Of a DNA stretch of 64,000 nucleotides, positions 1 to 7,442 are shown in pieces. Source of the DNA: Alistipes sp. (lineage in GTDB: Bacteria > Bacteroidota > Bacteroidia > Bacteroidales > Rikenellaceae); contig JAFQAN010000023.1 in the NCBI GenBank assembly GCA_017416915.1, positions 81,628 to 145,627 of the forward strand, written 5' to 3'. Within the stretch, counting starts at the first letter, position 1; each line of letters starts with the position of its first letter. A model generated the notes under the pieces. It worked only from the letters and a program-made list of their open reading frames with translations. It had not been told where the DNA came from and made no database searches. The translations under genes and the position numbers were made by a program.

Positions 1-220
1 CCCCGTATGCAAGGAGGAGTACTTGGTGGAGAACTCGTTTGAGTACCCCGTGATGATTAATGGCAAGCTGCGCTTCAAGCAGGAGTATGCCCTCGACCTC
101 ACGCAGGACGACATCGCGAAGCATATCGTAACCACGGAGGGGGCGAAGAAGTGGTTGGCAGATAAGCAGCCCAAGAAGATTATCGTTGTCAAGGGCAAGA
201 TTATCAATATTGTGATGTAG
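1..220 (+). CDS. leuS: Leucyl-tRNA synthetase, C-terminal fragment
   Basis: This is the last ~73 codons of a class I leucyl-tRNA synthetase, which charges tRNA-Leu in the cytoplasm. The frame is open to the left edge (PVCKEEYLVENSFEYPV reads through from base 2), so the gene is cut by the window and an internal start at 23 is not real. The stretch EYPVMINGKLRFK and the terminal PKKIIVVKGKIINIVM match the typical LeuRS C-terminal domain (family knowledge: INGK-R-K and PKK-IVV-GK-NIV). The stop TAG at 218-220 is followed by a strong hairpin terminator. Confidence 0.93.
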   Translation, partial: PVCKEEYLVENSFEYPVMINGKLRFKQEYALDLTQDDIAKHIVTTEGAKKWLADKQPKKIIVVKGKIINIVM

Positions 221-240
221 TAAATGCTACATAATAAAAT

Positions 241-281
241 AGAAGAGTGGTTAAAAGGCAATAACTTTTAACCACTCTTCT
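241..281. terminator. Bidirectional hairpin terminator
   Basis: A perfect 17-bp inverted repeat (241-257 with 265-281, 7-nt loop) lies between the convergent ends of leuS and the lipoprotein gene. A/T-rich flanks on both sides suit termination in either direction. Confidence 0.85.
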
Positions 282-309
282 ATTTATAGCCTCTAATTTA
301 ATTTTAAGG

Positions 310-1005
310 CTAACAATCTATTTTATGATCGAAAAATGTTCCTTCAATGGTCATACGCCCCTTGCTAAGTTCTGGATAATAGGTTCTATAATAAGCTCCG
401 CTACCATCAGAACACTCCCAGACCTCTTCTCCATCAACATTATCTCCCTTAAACTCAATCTCGAAAGACCAAATCTCACGACCATTGTTACCATCGCGTC
501 TATCTATAACTCGAAGGTATCCGCCAACCGTATCGAAATAATAGCAAGAGGGTCCGTGTATGGGGTTGCCTGATATGCTATGGCAATAATCTCCACTATT
601 CTCAATGTATGCCACAGATATAGATACGTAATGCTCCCAGCCACTCGATGTAGCAAAATAATACTTTCTGTTTAGCTCAAACTCTTCCTCTAAATTGGCT
701 TTGATAACTAACATTAGAGATGAATTGGGATCATCTGGTGACGGAATCTCTCGTTCAAAGCTAAATTCATATCCGTCATCACGTAAATACGAATAGAAAT
801 AAGGATCACTAAAGCCAAGTGAGTAAGTCGGAGCCCATCCAGCAGTAAACAATGCGTTATCCAAGCCTAAGCCATCACAAGTTACATCTAATTCTACGCG
901 GACCTTTGACTTTCCCCATTCGGGATTAGACAACATTTCACAAGAGCTAAAAACCAGTATCGCGACAAGCGCCATGCTAAGTTTTATGAAATTACAAATT
1001 CTCAT
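310..1005 (-). CDS. Hypothetical lipoprotein
   Basis: This 231-aa protein has an N-terminal hydrophobic segment and a lipobox FSSC with Cys22, so it is probably exported and lipidated. The mature part is rich in Tyr, Ser, Glu and Asp and ends in Cys; no catalytic family is recognised. It is convergent with leuS and shares its terminator. The gene and its upstream region (1006-1377) are more A/T-rich than most genes here, which could mean later acquisition. Function is unknown. Confidence 0.75.
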   Translation of the reverse strand: MRICNFIKLSMALVAILVFSSCEMLSNPEWGKSKVRVELDVTCDGLGLDNALFTAGWAPTYSLGFSDPYFYSYLRDDGYEFSFEREIPSPDDPNSSLMLVIKANLEEEFELNRKYYFATSSGWEHYVSISVAYIENSGDYCHSISGNPIHGPSCYYFDTVGGYLRVIDRRDGNNGREIWSFEIEFKGDNVDGEEVWECSDGSGAYYRTYYPELSKGRMTIEGTFFDHKIDC

Positions 1006-1377
1006 AATTTTAATAATTTATAGCTAAGCGACTATACAAAGCTATCAATTAAATTTTTAATATACAAATATTTATCTACTTTTATTGTCGATTACTATCT
1101 ATATTTTGAATCTCTGATATAAAAATAAGATGGCTAAATCAGACATAATGTTTAAGCTAAGTCTTTATATATCAATGATTTAATTATTAGGTGGATTAAA
1201 TGAAGGATTATATATTATAGCAAAGGGACCTCATTGCATTTTGACCCATTTACGATATTTTTCGGAGTGAAGCAAAATTTAACATTGGAAATCAACACCT
1301 TAATTTACAACAAAACAAAGCGGGGATGGCTAAAATGTTGATTAGCCATCCCCGCTTCGCTGTGAATGTAAACAGCA
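1006..1377. other. A/T-rich intergenic region
   Basis: No ORF or RNA that I can support. It is distinctly A/T-rich and holds the upstream region of the lipoprotein at 310-1005 and, at its right end, a terminator for the transglutaminase lipoprotein. Confidence 0.6.
1318..1357 (-). terminator. Terminator of the transglutaminase/cutC operon
   Basis: A perfect 16-bp stem (1318-1333 with 1342-1357, 8-nt loop) of high GC lies 20 bp past the stop of the minus-strand transglutaminase gene. It is followed in the transcript by a T-rich run. Confidence 0.85.
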
Positions 1378-2613
1378 CTACTCGCTGAGGAAAATCTCCA
1401 CCGTTGCGGTATCTTCGCCGAGATATACTGCTTGCTTGCAAAGCTCGCCCTGAGCGTTGTAGTAGCGCAACTCATACTCGGTATTCTTGGGGAGCAACAC
1501 CGAGAACATATCGTTCATATCTCTAAGCTCGCCAGCGGTAAGACCACCGCCCATCTGCTCCGTGCCACGGAAGACATCGACACCCATAGCCACCCTATCG
1601 CCCGAGTGCTGGGTCTTGCCGCGCTCCTTATAGCCCGCGATACGCAGGAAGGTGTGCGTACCAGCCTCCAAATGGCGAGTATATTGCTCATAGGCAAGGT
1701 CGATATATCGCTGCGTAACATTCTCTGCCCCTATCCACTTAGGAAGCGCCTCGATAGGTCCCTCCTCCGTCTCATCAGCCCACACCATAGGGAACCAGTC
1801 GTCAGCCTCGCCAAAGCGTGTAGCATAGATAGCGTAGGTGCGGTCATCCGCCTTAGCCTTCGAGGCGTCGGGCATAAACCACAGATGGTCGAGCTTCGAG
1901 GGGAAGTAGTACTCCGTAACACGCCACGCACCATCCAACCACACCTCTGTCCAGCTGTGGTTACCACGTTTGTCGTGCCACGATGCCGTACCCACGAAGC
2001 GGGCGGGGATGCCGACAGCACGGTAGGCATCGACTAAGAGTATCGAGAGTCCCGTACACGATGCCATACCCTGACGCATCGACTCGCGGGGACTCTGGTT
2101 GGTCTTCTCGCGCAAGGTGTTGTAATCGACACCCGTCAGGCGCGGGATATTGGCATTAACGGCACATATCGCCGACTCCATAGTTTTGCAGGTATCGACA
2201 GCGGGAGCGAAGAGTTCGTGCAGCTCCTTGCGCCACGAATCACGCACCTCATCGACAACATAGTAGGGCAACACGTCATTCAGATATACATCGTCGGGCA
2301 ACGCCTGTGTCCACTCGTAGTTCTGCTTGGCAAGTGCGGCGTACTCGACATTCTCGCTGAGCAATGAAAGATTCATTGTGTCGCGATCTGCCACAGGCAT
2401 ATTAATAATAAGGTATGCCATATCGCGGCGCGATGCCTCGGGTGTCGCCTCCATAAGTTTTTTAAGCTCCTCGCCACGCGACGACTTGTCGATGGCGGCA
2501 TCCAATGCCTCGCGGTACTCATCAGGAACACCTTCCGAATAGTTACTCTTGGGCGCACAGCCGACAACAACGACGGCTGCGAACAACGCAAACAGTTTAC
2601 ACAAATCTCTCAT
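1378..2613 (-). CDS. Transglutaminase-like lipoprotein
   Basis: Exported protein with a papain-like transglutaminase fold, probably acting on peptides or cell-surface protein outside the cytoplasm. The chosen start (CAT at 2611-2613) gives a signal ending in the lipobox VVGC with Cys19; a longer upstream frame reads through cutC and is rejected. Cys186 in GMASCTGLS and His219 in GNHSWTEVW form the usual Cys-His pair. The third residue (W plus 4), normally Asp, is Glu234 (WRVTEYY). About 411 aa. It begins 10 bp after the cutC stop and is the last gene of the operon. The substrate is unknown. Confidence 0.82.
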   Translation of the reverse strand: MRDLCKLFALFAAVVVVGCAPKSNYSEGVPDEYREALDAAIDKSSRGEELKKLMEATPEASRRDMAYLIINMPVADRDTMNLSLLSENVEYAALAKQNYEWTQALPDDVYLNDVLPYYVVDEVRDSWRKELHELFAPAVDTCKTMESAICAVNANIPRLTGVDYNTLREKTNQSPRESMRQGMASCTGLSILLVDAYRAVGIPARFVGTASWHDKRGNHSWTEVWLDGAWRVTEYYFPSKLDHLWFMPDASKAKADDRTYAIYATRFGEADDWFPMVWADETEEGPIEALPKWIGAENVTQRYIDLAYEQYTRHLEAGTHTFLRIAGYKERGKTQHSGDRVAMGVDVFRGTEQMGGGLTAGELRDMNDMFSVLLPKNTEYELRYYNAQGELCKQAVYLGEDTATVEIFLSE

Positions 2614-2623
2614 AATATAGGGT

Positions 2624-3367
2624 TTAATGTTTAATCGCTTTGAGAATATCTCGAACCTCCTCTTCATCGACCTTGCGTAGTGCATACTCATCGACAGCCG
2701 CCGAGCCACCCATCGAGATATGTGGATTACGGTAGCGCATAGCGCCCTCCACCATCTTCTTGGCGCTGAAATGCAGGGCATCGACACCCGTCGAGGCTAA
2801 GGGCAGAGCATTGGCAGCCACAACGCCGCTACCCGCCATTATCTCGATACGCCCCGCAGCCACCGCCACGGCGCGCGCTATCTGCTCGATGCCCTCCATC
2901 GCCTTATCGCGACCTCCCGAGGTGAGGATGCGTGTGCAGCCCGCCTCGATAATGTCGCGCACCGCCTGCTCGTAGTCCTCCGCCATATCGACAGCACGGT
3001 GGAAGGTTGTCTCCATACCCTCCGAAGCCTCCACAAGGCGGCGTGTACGCTCCATATCTACCCTGCCATCGGCTGTAAGCACACCAAAAACGACACCCGT
3101 AGCTCCCGCCTCACGTGCGCGAGCAATGTCGAGAAGCATCGTCTCAAACTCATCGTCATCGTAGAGGAAGTCGCCGCCGCGCGGACGTATCATCACGCTG
3201 AGAGCCAAGCCCTCGATTTGGGCAACACGCTCGATAGTTGCCAACGAGGGGGTAACACCACCCTCGGCGGGCGAAGCGCACAGCTCCACGCGATCAACGC
3301 CCAAACGCTTTGCTACACGGCACGCCTCGACCGAGTAGGCACAAAGTTCACAAGTTATCTTTCTCAT
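2624..3367 (-). CDS. cutC: CutC family protein
   Basis: A 247-aa TIM-barrel protein of the CutC family, historically linked to copper homeostasis although the biochemical role is unsettled. Characteristic stretches are VDRVELCASPAEGGVTPS near residue 25-40, VMIRPRGGDFLYDD, TFHRAVDM, RILTSGG and EIMAGSGV. The start at 3367 (MRKITCELCA) is preferred because the frame upstream is only the end of the LuxR gene. It lies 7 bp after luxR and 10 bp before the transglutaminase gene. It follows a hemerythrin gene rather than other copper genes. Confidence 0.9.
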   Translation of the reverse strand: MRKITCELCAYSVEACRVAKRLGVDRVELCASPAEGGVTPSLATIERVAQIEGLALSVMIRPRGGDFLYDDDEFETMLLDIARAREAGATGVVFGVLTADGRVDMERTRRLVEASEGMETTFHRAVDMAEDYEQAVRDIIEAGCTRILTSGGRDKAMEGIEQIARAVAVAAGRIEIMAGSGVVAANALPLASTGVDALHFSAKKMVEGAMRYRNPHISMGGSAAVDEYALRKVDEEEVRDILKAIKH

Positions 3368-3374
3368 ATATAGG

Positions 3375-3941
3375 TTATTCGCTATCAATAAGTTTGTTAA
3401 GCACAGCATATACGGTCAAACCCGCCACGGAGCGTATGCCCGTCTTATGCACTATGTTTTTGCGGTGCGATATGACGGTGTGGGGCGATATGTTAAGCTC
3501 CGAGGCTATCTCCTTGTTGGTCATACCTCGCGCCACGAGTATCAACACGTCGCGCTCACGCTCCGATAGTTCGTGGCTCTCGTTGTGGCTACTCTCGGCA
3601 GGCGCCTCGACAGCCTCACGCACGGTGCGCACTATATCCTCCTCGGCATCGTAAATCGAAAACGACGCAGCGAAGCGACGCGCCTGCTCGCCCTCGGCAA
3701 GGGTCGCTTGGATGGCTACTGTGGGGATGTCGGCAAGGTCGCTGCACGACACCACAGCGTCGATAGCTGATGCCGCTACAAGCACCACATCCACCTCGAC
3801 ACTGCGCAGACGCAGCATAAGCTCGGGGATGTTGTGCGCAAGCAGCACCACCTCGGCACAAGCATTTGTGGAGAGGATGGCGCGCACCCCCTCGGCAATT
3901 ACCGACGATGGGTAAACGATGGCTACACGGTAACGACTCAT
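3375..3941 (-). CDS. LuxR-family transcriptional regulator
   Basis: A 188-aa response-regulator-like protein. The C-terminal ~60 residues are a clear LuxR/FixJ HTH (LSERERDVLILVARGMTNK and then ISPHTVISHRKNI). The N-terminal ~110 residues resemble a receiver (VAIVYPSSVIAEGVRAIL) but lack the usual paired acidic residues, so phosphorylation may not be the input. The start is one base after the stop of the hemerythrin gene, so the two are translationally linked. Inference: it regulates this operon or a redox/NO response together with the hemerythrin protein. Confidence 0.87.
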   Translation of the reverse strand: MSRYRVAIVYPSSVIAEGVRAILSTNACAEVVLLAHNIPELMLRLRSVEVDVVLVAASAIDAVVSCSDLADIPTVAIQATLAEGEQARRFAASFSIYDAEEDIVRTVREAVEAPAESSHNESHELSERERDVLILVARGMTNKEIASELNISPHTVISHRKNIVHKTGIRSVAGLTVYAVLNKLIDSE

Positions 3942-3942
3942 A

Positions 3943-4644
3943 CTATTTTGAACTTATAAATTTCTCAATCATAGGACGCAACAAGTACATCTCTACGTCG
4001 TTGTGGCGACGTAGGTCGTCGCGCAGGGCGTAGATGTCGCTGAGCATAGCACAACGCAGCGCCGTGGAGGCCCTCTCGGGCAAACACTTGAAGATTAGAG
4101 AGGCTATGTCGTTTGTGCGGTCGTCGATGTCGGTGTGTGGCACTACAATATCATCGAAGCGGCTGAGCGACGCGCTGTTACCGCCCTCGATGACGCTAAA
4201 CAAGTCGCGCTCCTCCTCTTCGAGGTGTGCCTCCACGAAGCGCACATACTCCTGATAGAAGCGGCTGAGAGTACTCTTCGAGAGGTCGTCGCACGATGCC
4301 AATATCTCGTCGAGGTGTTCGGCGGCATGGGGCAACATCTCGTTGATATAGTAGCGGTGTGAGGCACGTAGAAAGTGTACTACTTGCGGTAGCATATACT
4401 CCTCGAAAAGCTCGGCGTTGGGGCGGTAGTTTCCGTTTATGCAGAGGCGACACAACTCCAAGAAGAGCGTGTCGGAGAAGCCGTCGCGGCGACATATCTG
4501 CTCGACGGTCATATCTCCAAAGGGGAGTTTAATCTCCAAACGTGCAAATATCGAGAGAAGTGAAGGGTCTGCGTCAATCAGCTCGAAGATGGTCATCTCG
4601 GGCGATAGTGTCGGCATCGGCTTCACATAGGCATCGTTGTTCAT
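3943..4644 (-). CDS. Hemerythrin HHE-domain protein (RIC/YtfE-like)
   Basis: A 233-aa di-iron protein. Residues ~15-75 look like the small N-terminal domain of RIC/ScdA proteins (TIFELIDADPSLLSIFARL), although the usual Cys pair of that domain is not evident. Residues ~85-230 are a hemerythrin bundle with candidate ligands His90, His96, His106/110, His140, Glu144, His170, His214 and Glu218. Known relatives repair Fe-S clusters or sense oxygen/NO. It is the first gene of a four-gene operon with a LuxR regulator, cutC and a transglutaminase, which suggests a stress response. The exact role is inferred. Confidence 0.85.
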   Translation of the reverse strand: MNNDAYVKPMPTLSPEMTIFELIDADPSLLSIFARLEIKLPFGDMTVEQICRRDGFSDTLFLELCRLCINGNYRPNAELFEEYMLPQVVHFLRASHRYYINEMLPHAAEHLDEILASCDDLSKSTLSRFYQEYVRFVEAHLEEEERDLFSVIEGGNSASLSRFDDIVVPHTDIDDRTNDIASLIFKCLPERASTALRCAMLSDIYALRDDLRRHNDVEMYLLRPMIEKFISSK

Positions 4645-4690
4645 AGCGCGTGAAAGTTTATCGTAATAGGCGTATTTATCTATTTATTTG

Positions 4691-4721
4691 CAAATATACA
4701 AAATATTTCTAAAATTGGCAA
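4691..4721 (-). promoter_or_regulatory. Promoter of the hemerythrin-luxR-cutC operon
   Basis: On the minus strand a TATATTTG -7 box (4698-4691) is preceded 20 nt upstream by TTG (4721-4719), the Bacteroidetes sigma-ABfr pattern. It lies ~47 bp before the hemerythrin start. Confidence 0.7.
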
Positions 4722-4770
4722 TCCCTATATTATGGGATGCGAAATATTGTAAATTCCCAACATTTTGTGA

Positions 4771-4801
4771 TTGTGTAGTTTAGAAAAAGCCGCCATCTTT
4801 G
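4771..4801 (+). promoter_or_regulatory. Candidate promoter of a small RNA
   Basis: TTG (4771-4773), 20-nt spacer, CATCTTTG (4794-4801) is close to TTTG-n20-TAnnTTTG. There is no plus-strand gene downstream; instead a hairpin-rich stretch ends in a clear terminator, so the promoter points to a small RNA. Confidence 0.5.
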
Positions 4802-4807
4802 CAATGT

Positions 4808-4930
4808 GAAAAAAGCCCCTAAAAAAGCCGTGACGGTTGGGGTTATTTGTAAATAGTTCGATCTTTTTAGTTTTTATTGGGTGTTTCTCCTTCGGGAGAT
4901 TAAGCCAATCCTTCGGGGTTGGCTTTTTTG
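4808..4930 (+). ncRNA. Candidate small non-coding RNA
   Basis: About 120 nt between a promoter-like element and a rho-independent terminator, with no ORF. Three hairpins are visible: AGCCCC(4814-4819)/GGGGTT(4839-4844) enclosing GCCG-TGA-CGGT; TCTCC-TTCG-GGAGA (4886-4899); and the terminator with a TTCG loop. A 6S-type RNA is a possibility but I cannot show it. It could instead be a short leader without a gene. Confidence 0.45.
4902..4930 (+). terminator. Rho-independent terminator
   Basis: AAGCCAATCC-TTCG-GGGTTGGCTT (one G-T pair) followed by a T run on the plus strand. It closes the candidate small RNA. Confidence 0.85.
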
Positions 4931-4950
4931 TTTTGGCTGTGTGAGGAGGC

Positions 4951-5006
4951 GAGACAACGGGACTACGGGACTACGAGACTGCGGGACCTCGGGACCGCGG
5001 GACCAC
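4951..5006. repeat. 8-bp degenerate tandem array (7 units)
   Basis: Seven back-to-back 8-mers: GAGACAAC, GGGACTAC, GGGACTAC, GAGACTGC, GGGACCTC, GGGACCGC, GGGACCAC. The phase is exact while positions 2 and 6-7 vary. The same array type recurs at 16429, 34104, 43281, 49586 and 52360. Confidence 0.92.
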
Positions 5007-5017
5007 AGAAAAACACA

Positions 5018-5048
5018 GGCGTTCTCAGACGTTCTCAGGCATTCCCAG
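5018..5048. repeat. 10-bp degenerate tandem array (3 units)
   Basis: Units GGCGTTCTCA, GACGTTCTCA, GGCATTCCCA in exact 10-bp phase, joined to the 8-bp array by GAAAAACACA. This is the inverse complement of the GACTGGGAAT-type arrays elsewhere in the window. Confidence 0.88.
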
Positions 5049-5060
5049 TTGTGCGTGGTA

Positions 5061-5184
5061 GCTTGGCGTCAGAGTGGTGCATCGCAAAAGAGAGCGCCAC
5101 GGGATTGCACTAAAACGTACAGCCCGTGGCGCTTTACCTTTTGGGATGCGCCGCTGATGCGCCGCTATCACCACGCTCCCAAGC
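5061..5184. repeat. Hairpin element E1
   Basis: A nested inverted repeat: left end GCTTGGCGTCAGA, right end TATCAC followed by a slightly expanded terminus ending CCAAGC. The central stem AGCGCCACGGG/CCCGTGGCGCT encloses the loop with CACTAAAACGTACAG. The outer stem GCATCGCAAAAG/CTTTTGGGATGC has one mismatch. First of three elements in tandem. Confidence 0.88.
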
Positions 5185-5190
5185 GAGACG

Positions 5191-5321
5191 AATTTGTTGT
5201 TAGAAGGGCGTCAGATACAACGCTCGGCGAATTTCGAGCCGATGGGCTGTACTAAGGCGTACTGCCCATTGGCGAGATAATTCGTTAGCGGCAGTAGATG
5301 ACCCCTTATCACAACACAATT
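5191..5321. repeat. Hairpin element E2
   Basis: Left end AATTTGTTGTTAGAAG, right end CTTATCACAACACAATT. The apex is ATGGGCTGTACTAAGGC followed by GTACTGCCCAT. The left half is nearly identical to the truncated element at 22135-22196. Confidence 0.85.
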
Positions 5322-5449
5322 TGTTGTTAGAAGCCGTAAGATGTGGTGCCAAGTCGAAGTTTGGCTGGATATGGGGGTGTACTTGGCGTACATCCCCATT
5401 CAGACGAACAAGCTTGGTGCCGCAGATTGCGGCTTATCACAACAAATTA
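5318..5449. repeat. Hairpin element E3 abutting the gcvH stop
   Basis: Left end AATTTGTTGTTAGAAG, right end CTTATCACAACAAATTA; the last bases are the gcvH stop codon. The apex is ATGGGGGTGTACTTGGCG followed by TACATCCCCAT. The core is nearly identical to the element at 34195. In the gcvH transcript it is a large hairpin directly after the stop and may act as a terminator. Confidence 0.85.
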
Positions 5450-5827
5450 GCCGATTAAAGCCTCATAACCTGCCGCATCCAACAAGTCATCAAGCTCTGC
5501 GGGGTTAGCCATCTTAATCTTAACCAACCAGCCCTCGCCATAGGGATCCTTGTTTACGAGCGACGAGTCAGCCTCAACAGCCTCGTTGAACTCGATAACC
5601 TCACCACCTACGGGTGTAAATGCGTCTGATACAGTCTTAACAGCCTCGATAGAGCCGAATACCTCGTTAGCTTCGAGAGTCTCACCTACGGTGGGAACAT
5701 CAACGAAAACGATATCGCCAAGCTCTGACTGAGCATAGTCGGTAATGCCGATAACGGCAACATCACCCTCTACACGAACCCACTCGTGGTCCTGAGAGTA
5801 CTTCAAATTAGCAGGTACATTAGCCAT
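5447..5827 (-). CDS. gcvH: Glycine cleavage system H protein
   Basis: A 126-aa lipoyl-carrier protein. It shuttles the aminomethyl group between the P, T and L proteins of the glycine cleavage system in the cytoplasm. The lipoyl-lysine context [12 protein letters not shown] places the modified residue at Lys64, and the N-terminal [12 protein letters not shown] and [19 protein letters not shown] are standard for the family. Length is normal. gcvT and gcvP are not adjacent. The gene has its own promoter, and a hairpin element begins at its stop codon. Confidence 0.96.
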   Translation of the reverse strand: MANVPANLKYSQDHEWVRVEGDVAVIGITDYAQSELGDIVFVDVPTVGETLEANEVFGSIEAVKTVSDAFTPVGGEVIEFNEAVEADSSLVNKDPYGEGWLVKIKMANPAELDDLLDAAGYEALIG

Positions 5828-5937
5828 AATTCTAATAGTATTAGATTGTTATTATTGTTAATTATTCTGTTCGTACGTCTATCCCATTTTAGCTCTGTGC
5901 CACCCTTCTCAACAGGGTTAAGCCACTTTCGCAACTA

Positions 5938-5967
5938 CAAATATACGTTTATTTTCGCTCTTACAAA
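5938..5967 (-). promoter_or_regulatory. Promoter of gcvH
   Basis: Minus-strand TTTG (5967-5964), 18-nt spacer, TATATTTG (5945-5938): a good Bacteroidetes promoter, ~110 bp upstream of the gcvH start. Confidence 0.75.
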
Positions 5968-6002
5968 AATTTCGAACAACTTTTTTTCTCTTCGCGCACT
6001 CT

Positions 6003-6617
6003 TTATCGGATAAAGTTTGTAGATATACGCTCCTCAGCCTTGGGTGGCTGGGTGCTGTCAGCGGCTATTTTACGTAGCATCCACGCCATATTTCGCGCCA
6101 ACGTGCGCATCGTCTGCATACCCTCCGCATCTTCGCGCGCCTCGCCCTGCGCAGCACCGTGTACGCTGTTCCAATACTGCGACGATACGATGGGCATATT
6201 GTTGATTGTAAAGTACTTGTTTAGTCTATCGAAGGTTGCCGACGCACCACCACGTCGGCACACTGCCACCGACGCTGCGGGCTTATATTGCAGATGGCGA
6301 CCCGAAGCATAGAAGAGCCTATCGAGCAGGGCGCAGAGCGCTCCGTTAGGTCCAGCATAATATACGGGCGAGCCTACCACGAGGGCGTCGCACTCCTTGA
6401 CCTTCGCCTCCAAGATGGTGTATAGCGGGTCGTTCATAGCGCAACGTCCCGTCTGCGCGCAGCTATTGCAGGCTATACATCCCGAGATAGGGCGTATGCC
6501 GATATGGACAATCTCCGCCGCTATGCCCTCCGCTTGCAGGGTTGTGGCAATTTCGTTAAGTGCCTCGTAGGTGTTGCCCGAGGCGTGGGGGCTTCCGTTG
6601 ATAAGTAGTACTTTCAT
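6003..6617 (-). CDS. Iron-sulfur flavoprotein-like NAD(P)H reductase
   Basis: About 204 aa with a flavodoxin-like fold. It starts MKVLLINGSPHASGNT, the FMN phosphate-binding loop of the NADPH-dependent FMN reductase family. A compact cysteine motif Cys47-x2-Cys50-x2-Cys53-x5-Cys59 (GCIACNSCAQTGRC) follows, the kind that binds a 4Fe-4S cluster in Isf-type flavoproteins. VVGSPVYYAGPNG is the second flavin loop. The start at 6617 removes an N-terminal extension that overlaps birA. The gene begins 10 bp after the birA stop and is probably co-transcribed. Likely role: cytoplasmic electron transfer; partner unknown. Confidence 0.86.
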   Translation of the reverse strand: MKVLLINGSPHASGNTYEALNEIATTLQAEGIAAEIVHIGIRPISGCIACNSCAQTGRCAMNDPLYTILEAKVKECDALVVGSPVYYAGPNGALCALLDRLFYASGRHLQYKPAASVAVCRRGGASATFDRLNKYFTINNMPIVSSQYWNSVHGAAQGEAREDAEGMQTMRTLARNMAWMLRKIAADSTQPPKAEERISTNFIR

Positions 6618-6627
6618 AGTTCTATCT

Positions 6628-7356
6628 CTATTGTTTATGAGGCAGTTGAAACTCCACCTCCTTAAAGGCATACTCACGTATCGTGCCGTCGGCATGCTCT
6701 AAGCGTAGCTCGCCCGAGGGACGCACACCGCGTATTATCGCCTCGAAACACTCGCCCGAGGGGTAGGCGTAGGTGTGTCGTTCGTCAAGATGGTACATCT
6801 TAGCTTGGTAGCGTTGCTCGATATAGTCGCTGTTGCCCGCTTCGAGCTGCGCGTATAGCCCTTTAAGGTGTGCAAGATAGTTATCGAGTAGCTCCTCTCG
6901 GTCGAAGGTGCGCCCCGTGAGGCTATACATTGAGGCGGGGTTGGGCAGCGAGCTGTCAAAAGCCCTCTGATTGACATTGAGACCTATACCCACAATCGTA
7001 CGCGAAAGCCTATCACCCGCGAGCGAGTGTTCGATAAGCACCCCTGCGAGCTTGCTATCTGCGGCGTAGAGGTCGTTGGTCCACTTTATACGGCACTCGA
7101 TGCCGTAGTCTGCCATACACTCCACCAGCGCGAGGGCTACCACCTCTGAGAGCAGGAACTGCGAAGTGATGGGCAGGAAGTGTGGATGAAGCACCACCGA
7201 GAAGGTGAGGTTCTGCCCCTCGCCGCTCAGCCACGTGTGTCCACGCTGCCCACGACCAGCACTCTGCGTCTCCGCCCACACCACGTCGAAGTGGTTGAGG
7301 GCGTCGCTACGAGCGTCGTCGTTAGTCGATGTAGTAGTGGCTTTATGGTATATCAT
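6628..7356 (-). CDS. birA: Biotin--[acetyl-CoA-carboxylase] ligase (monofunctional)
   Basis: A 242-aa biotin protein ligase that attaches biotin to the carboxylase carrier protein via biotinyl-AMP. GRGQRGHTW (residues 34-42) is the adenylate/biotin loop and KWTNDLY (91-97) the catalytic lysine region; KLAGVLIE and IVGIGLNVN follow. The N-terminal DNA-binding domain of E. coli BirA is absent, so it is an enzyme only. The start at 7354-7356 fits the family N-terminus. It heads a two-gene operon and is divergent from the cyclotransferase gene. Confidence 0.93.
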   Translation of the reverse strand: MIYHKATTTSTNDDARSDALNHFDVVWAETQSAGRGQRGHTWLSGEGQNLTFSVVLHPHFLPITSQFLLSEVVALALVECMADYGIECRIKWTNDLYAADSKLAGVLIEHSLAGDRLSRTIVGIGLNVNQRAFDSSLPNPASMYSLTGRTFDREELLDNYLAHLKGLYAQLEAGNSDYIEQRYQAKMYHLDERHTYAYPSGECFEAIIRGVRPSGELRLEHADGTIREYAFKEVEFQLPHKQ

Positions 7357-7381
7357 TGTTAAAACTTTATTAAATATTAGC

Positions 7382-7389
7382 CAAAGATA
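7382..7389 (-). promoter_or_regulatory. -7 box upstream of birA
   Basis: CAAAGATA on the plus strand is TATCTTTG on the minus strand, 26 bp before the birA start. No convincing -33 TTTG at the usual spacing. Confidence 0.55.
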
Positions 7390-7411
7390 CAAAAAATCCT
7401 GTAAAAAGGGT

Positions 7412-7419
7412 TATCTTTG
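7412..7419 (+). promoter_or_regulatory. -7 box upstream of the cyclotransferase gene
   Basis: TATCTTTG lies 23 bp before the ATG at 7443. It is arranged back-to-back with the birA -7 box, 22 bp apart. Confidence 0.6.
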
Positions 7420-7442
7420 CAAGTGTATATATAAATATTTGT

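Noticed and set aside
1432-2037. Long ORF opposite the transglutaminase gene
   Set aside because: A shadow of a GC-rich coding strand with no domain. Other antisense ORFs inside rnr, tpiA, lysS, the hexosaminidase and the TonB receptor are judged the same.
4881-5255. 124-aa ORF in the repeat block
   Set aside because: It runs through the 8-bp array, 10-bp array and hairpin elements; the composition is repeat-derived and there is no promoter or family match. Similar ORFs at 16238-16851, 43260-43709, 49266-49853 and 52063-52366 are rejected for the same reason.
5061-5449. Integron attC sites
   Set aside because: The ends read GTTnnn inward and nnnAAC outward, the reverse of attC core sites, and there is no integrase or cassette gene.
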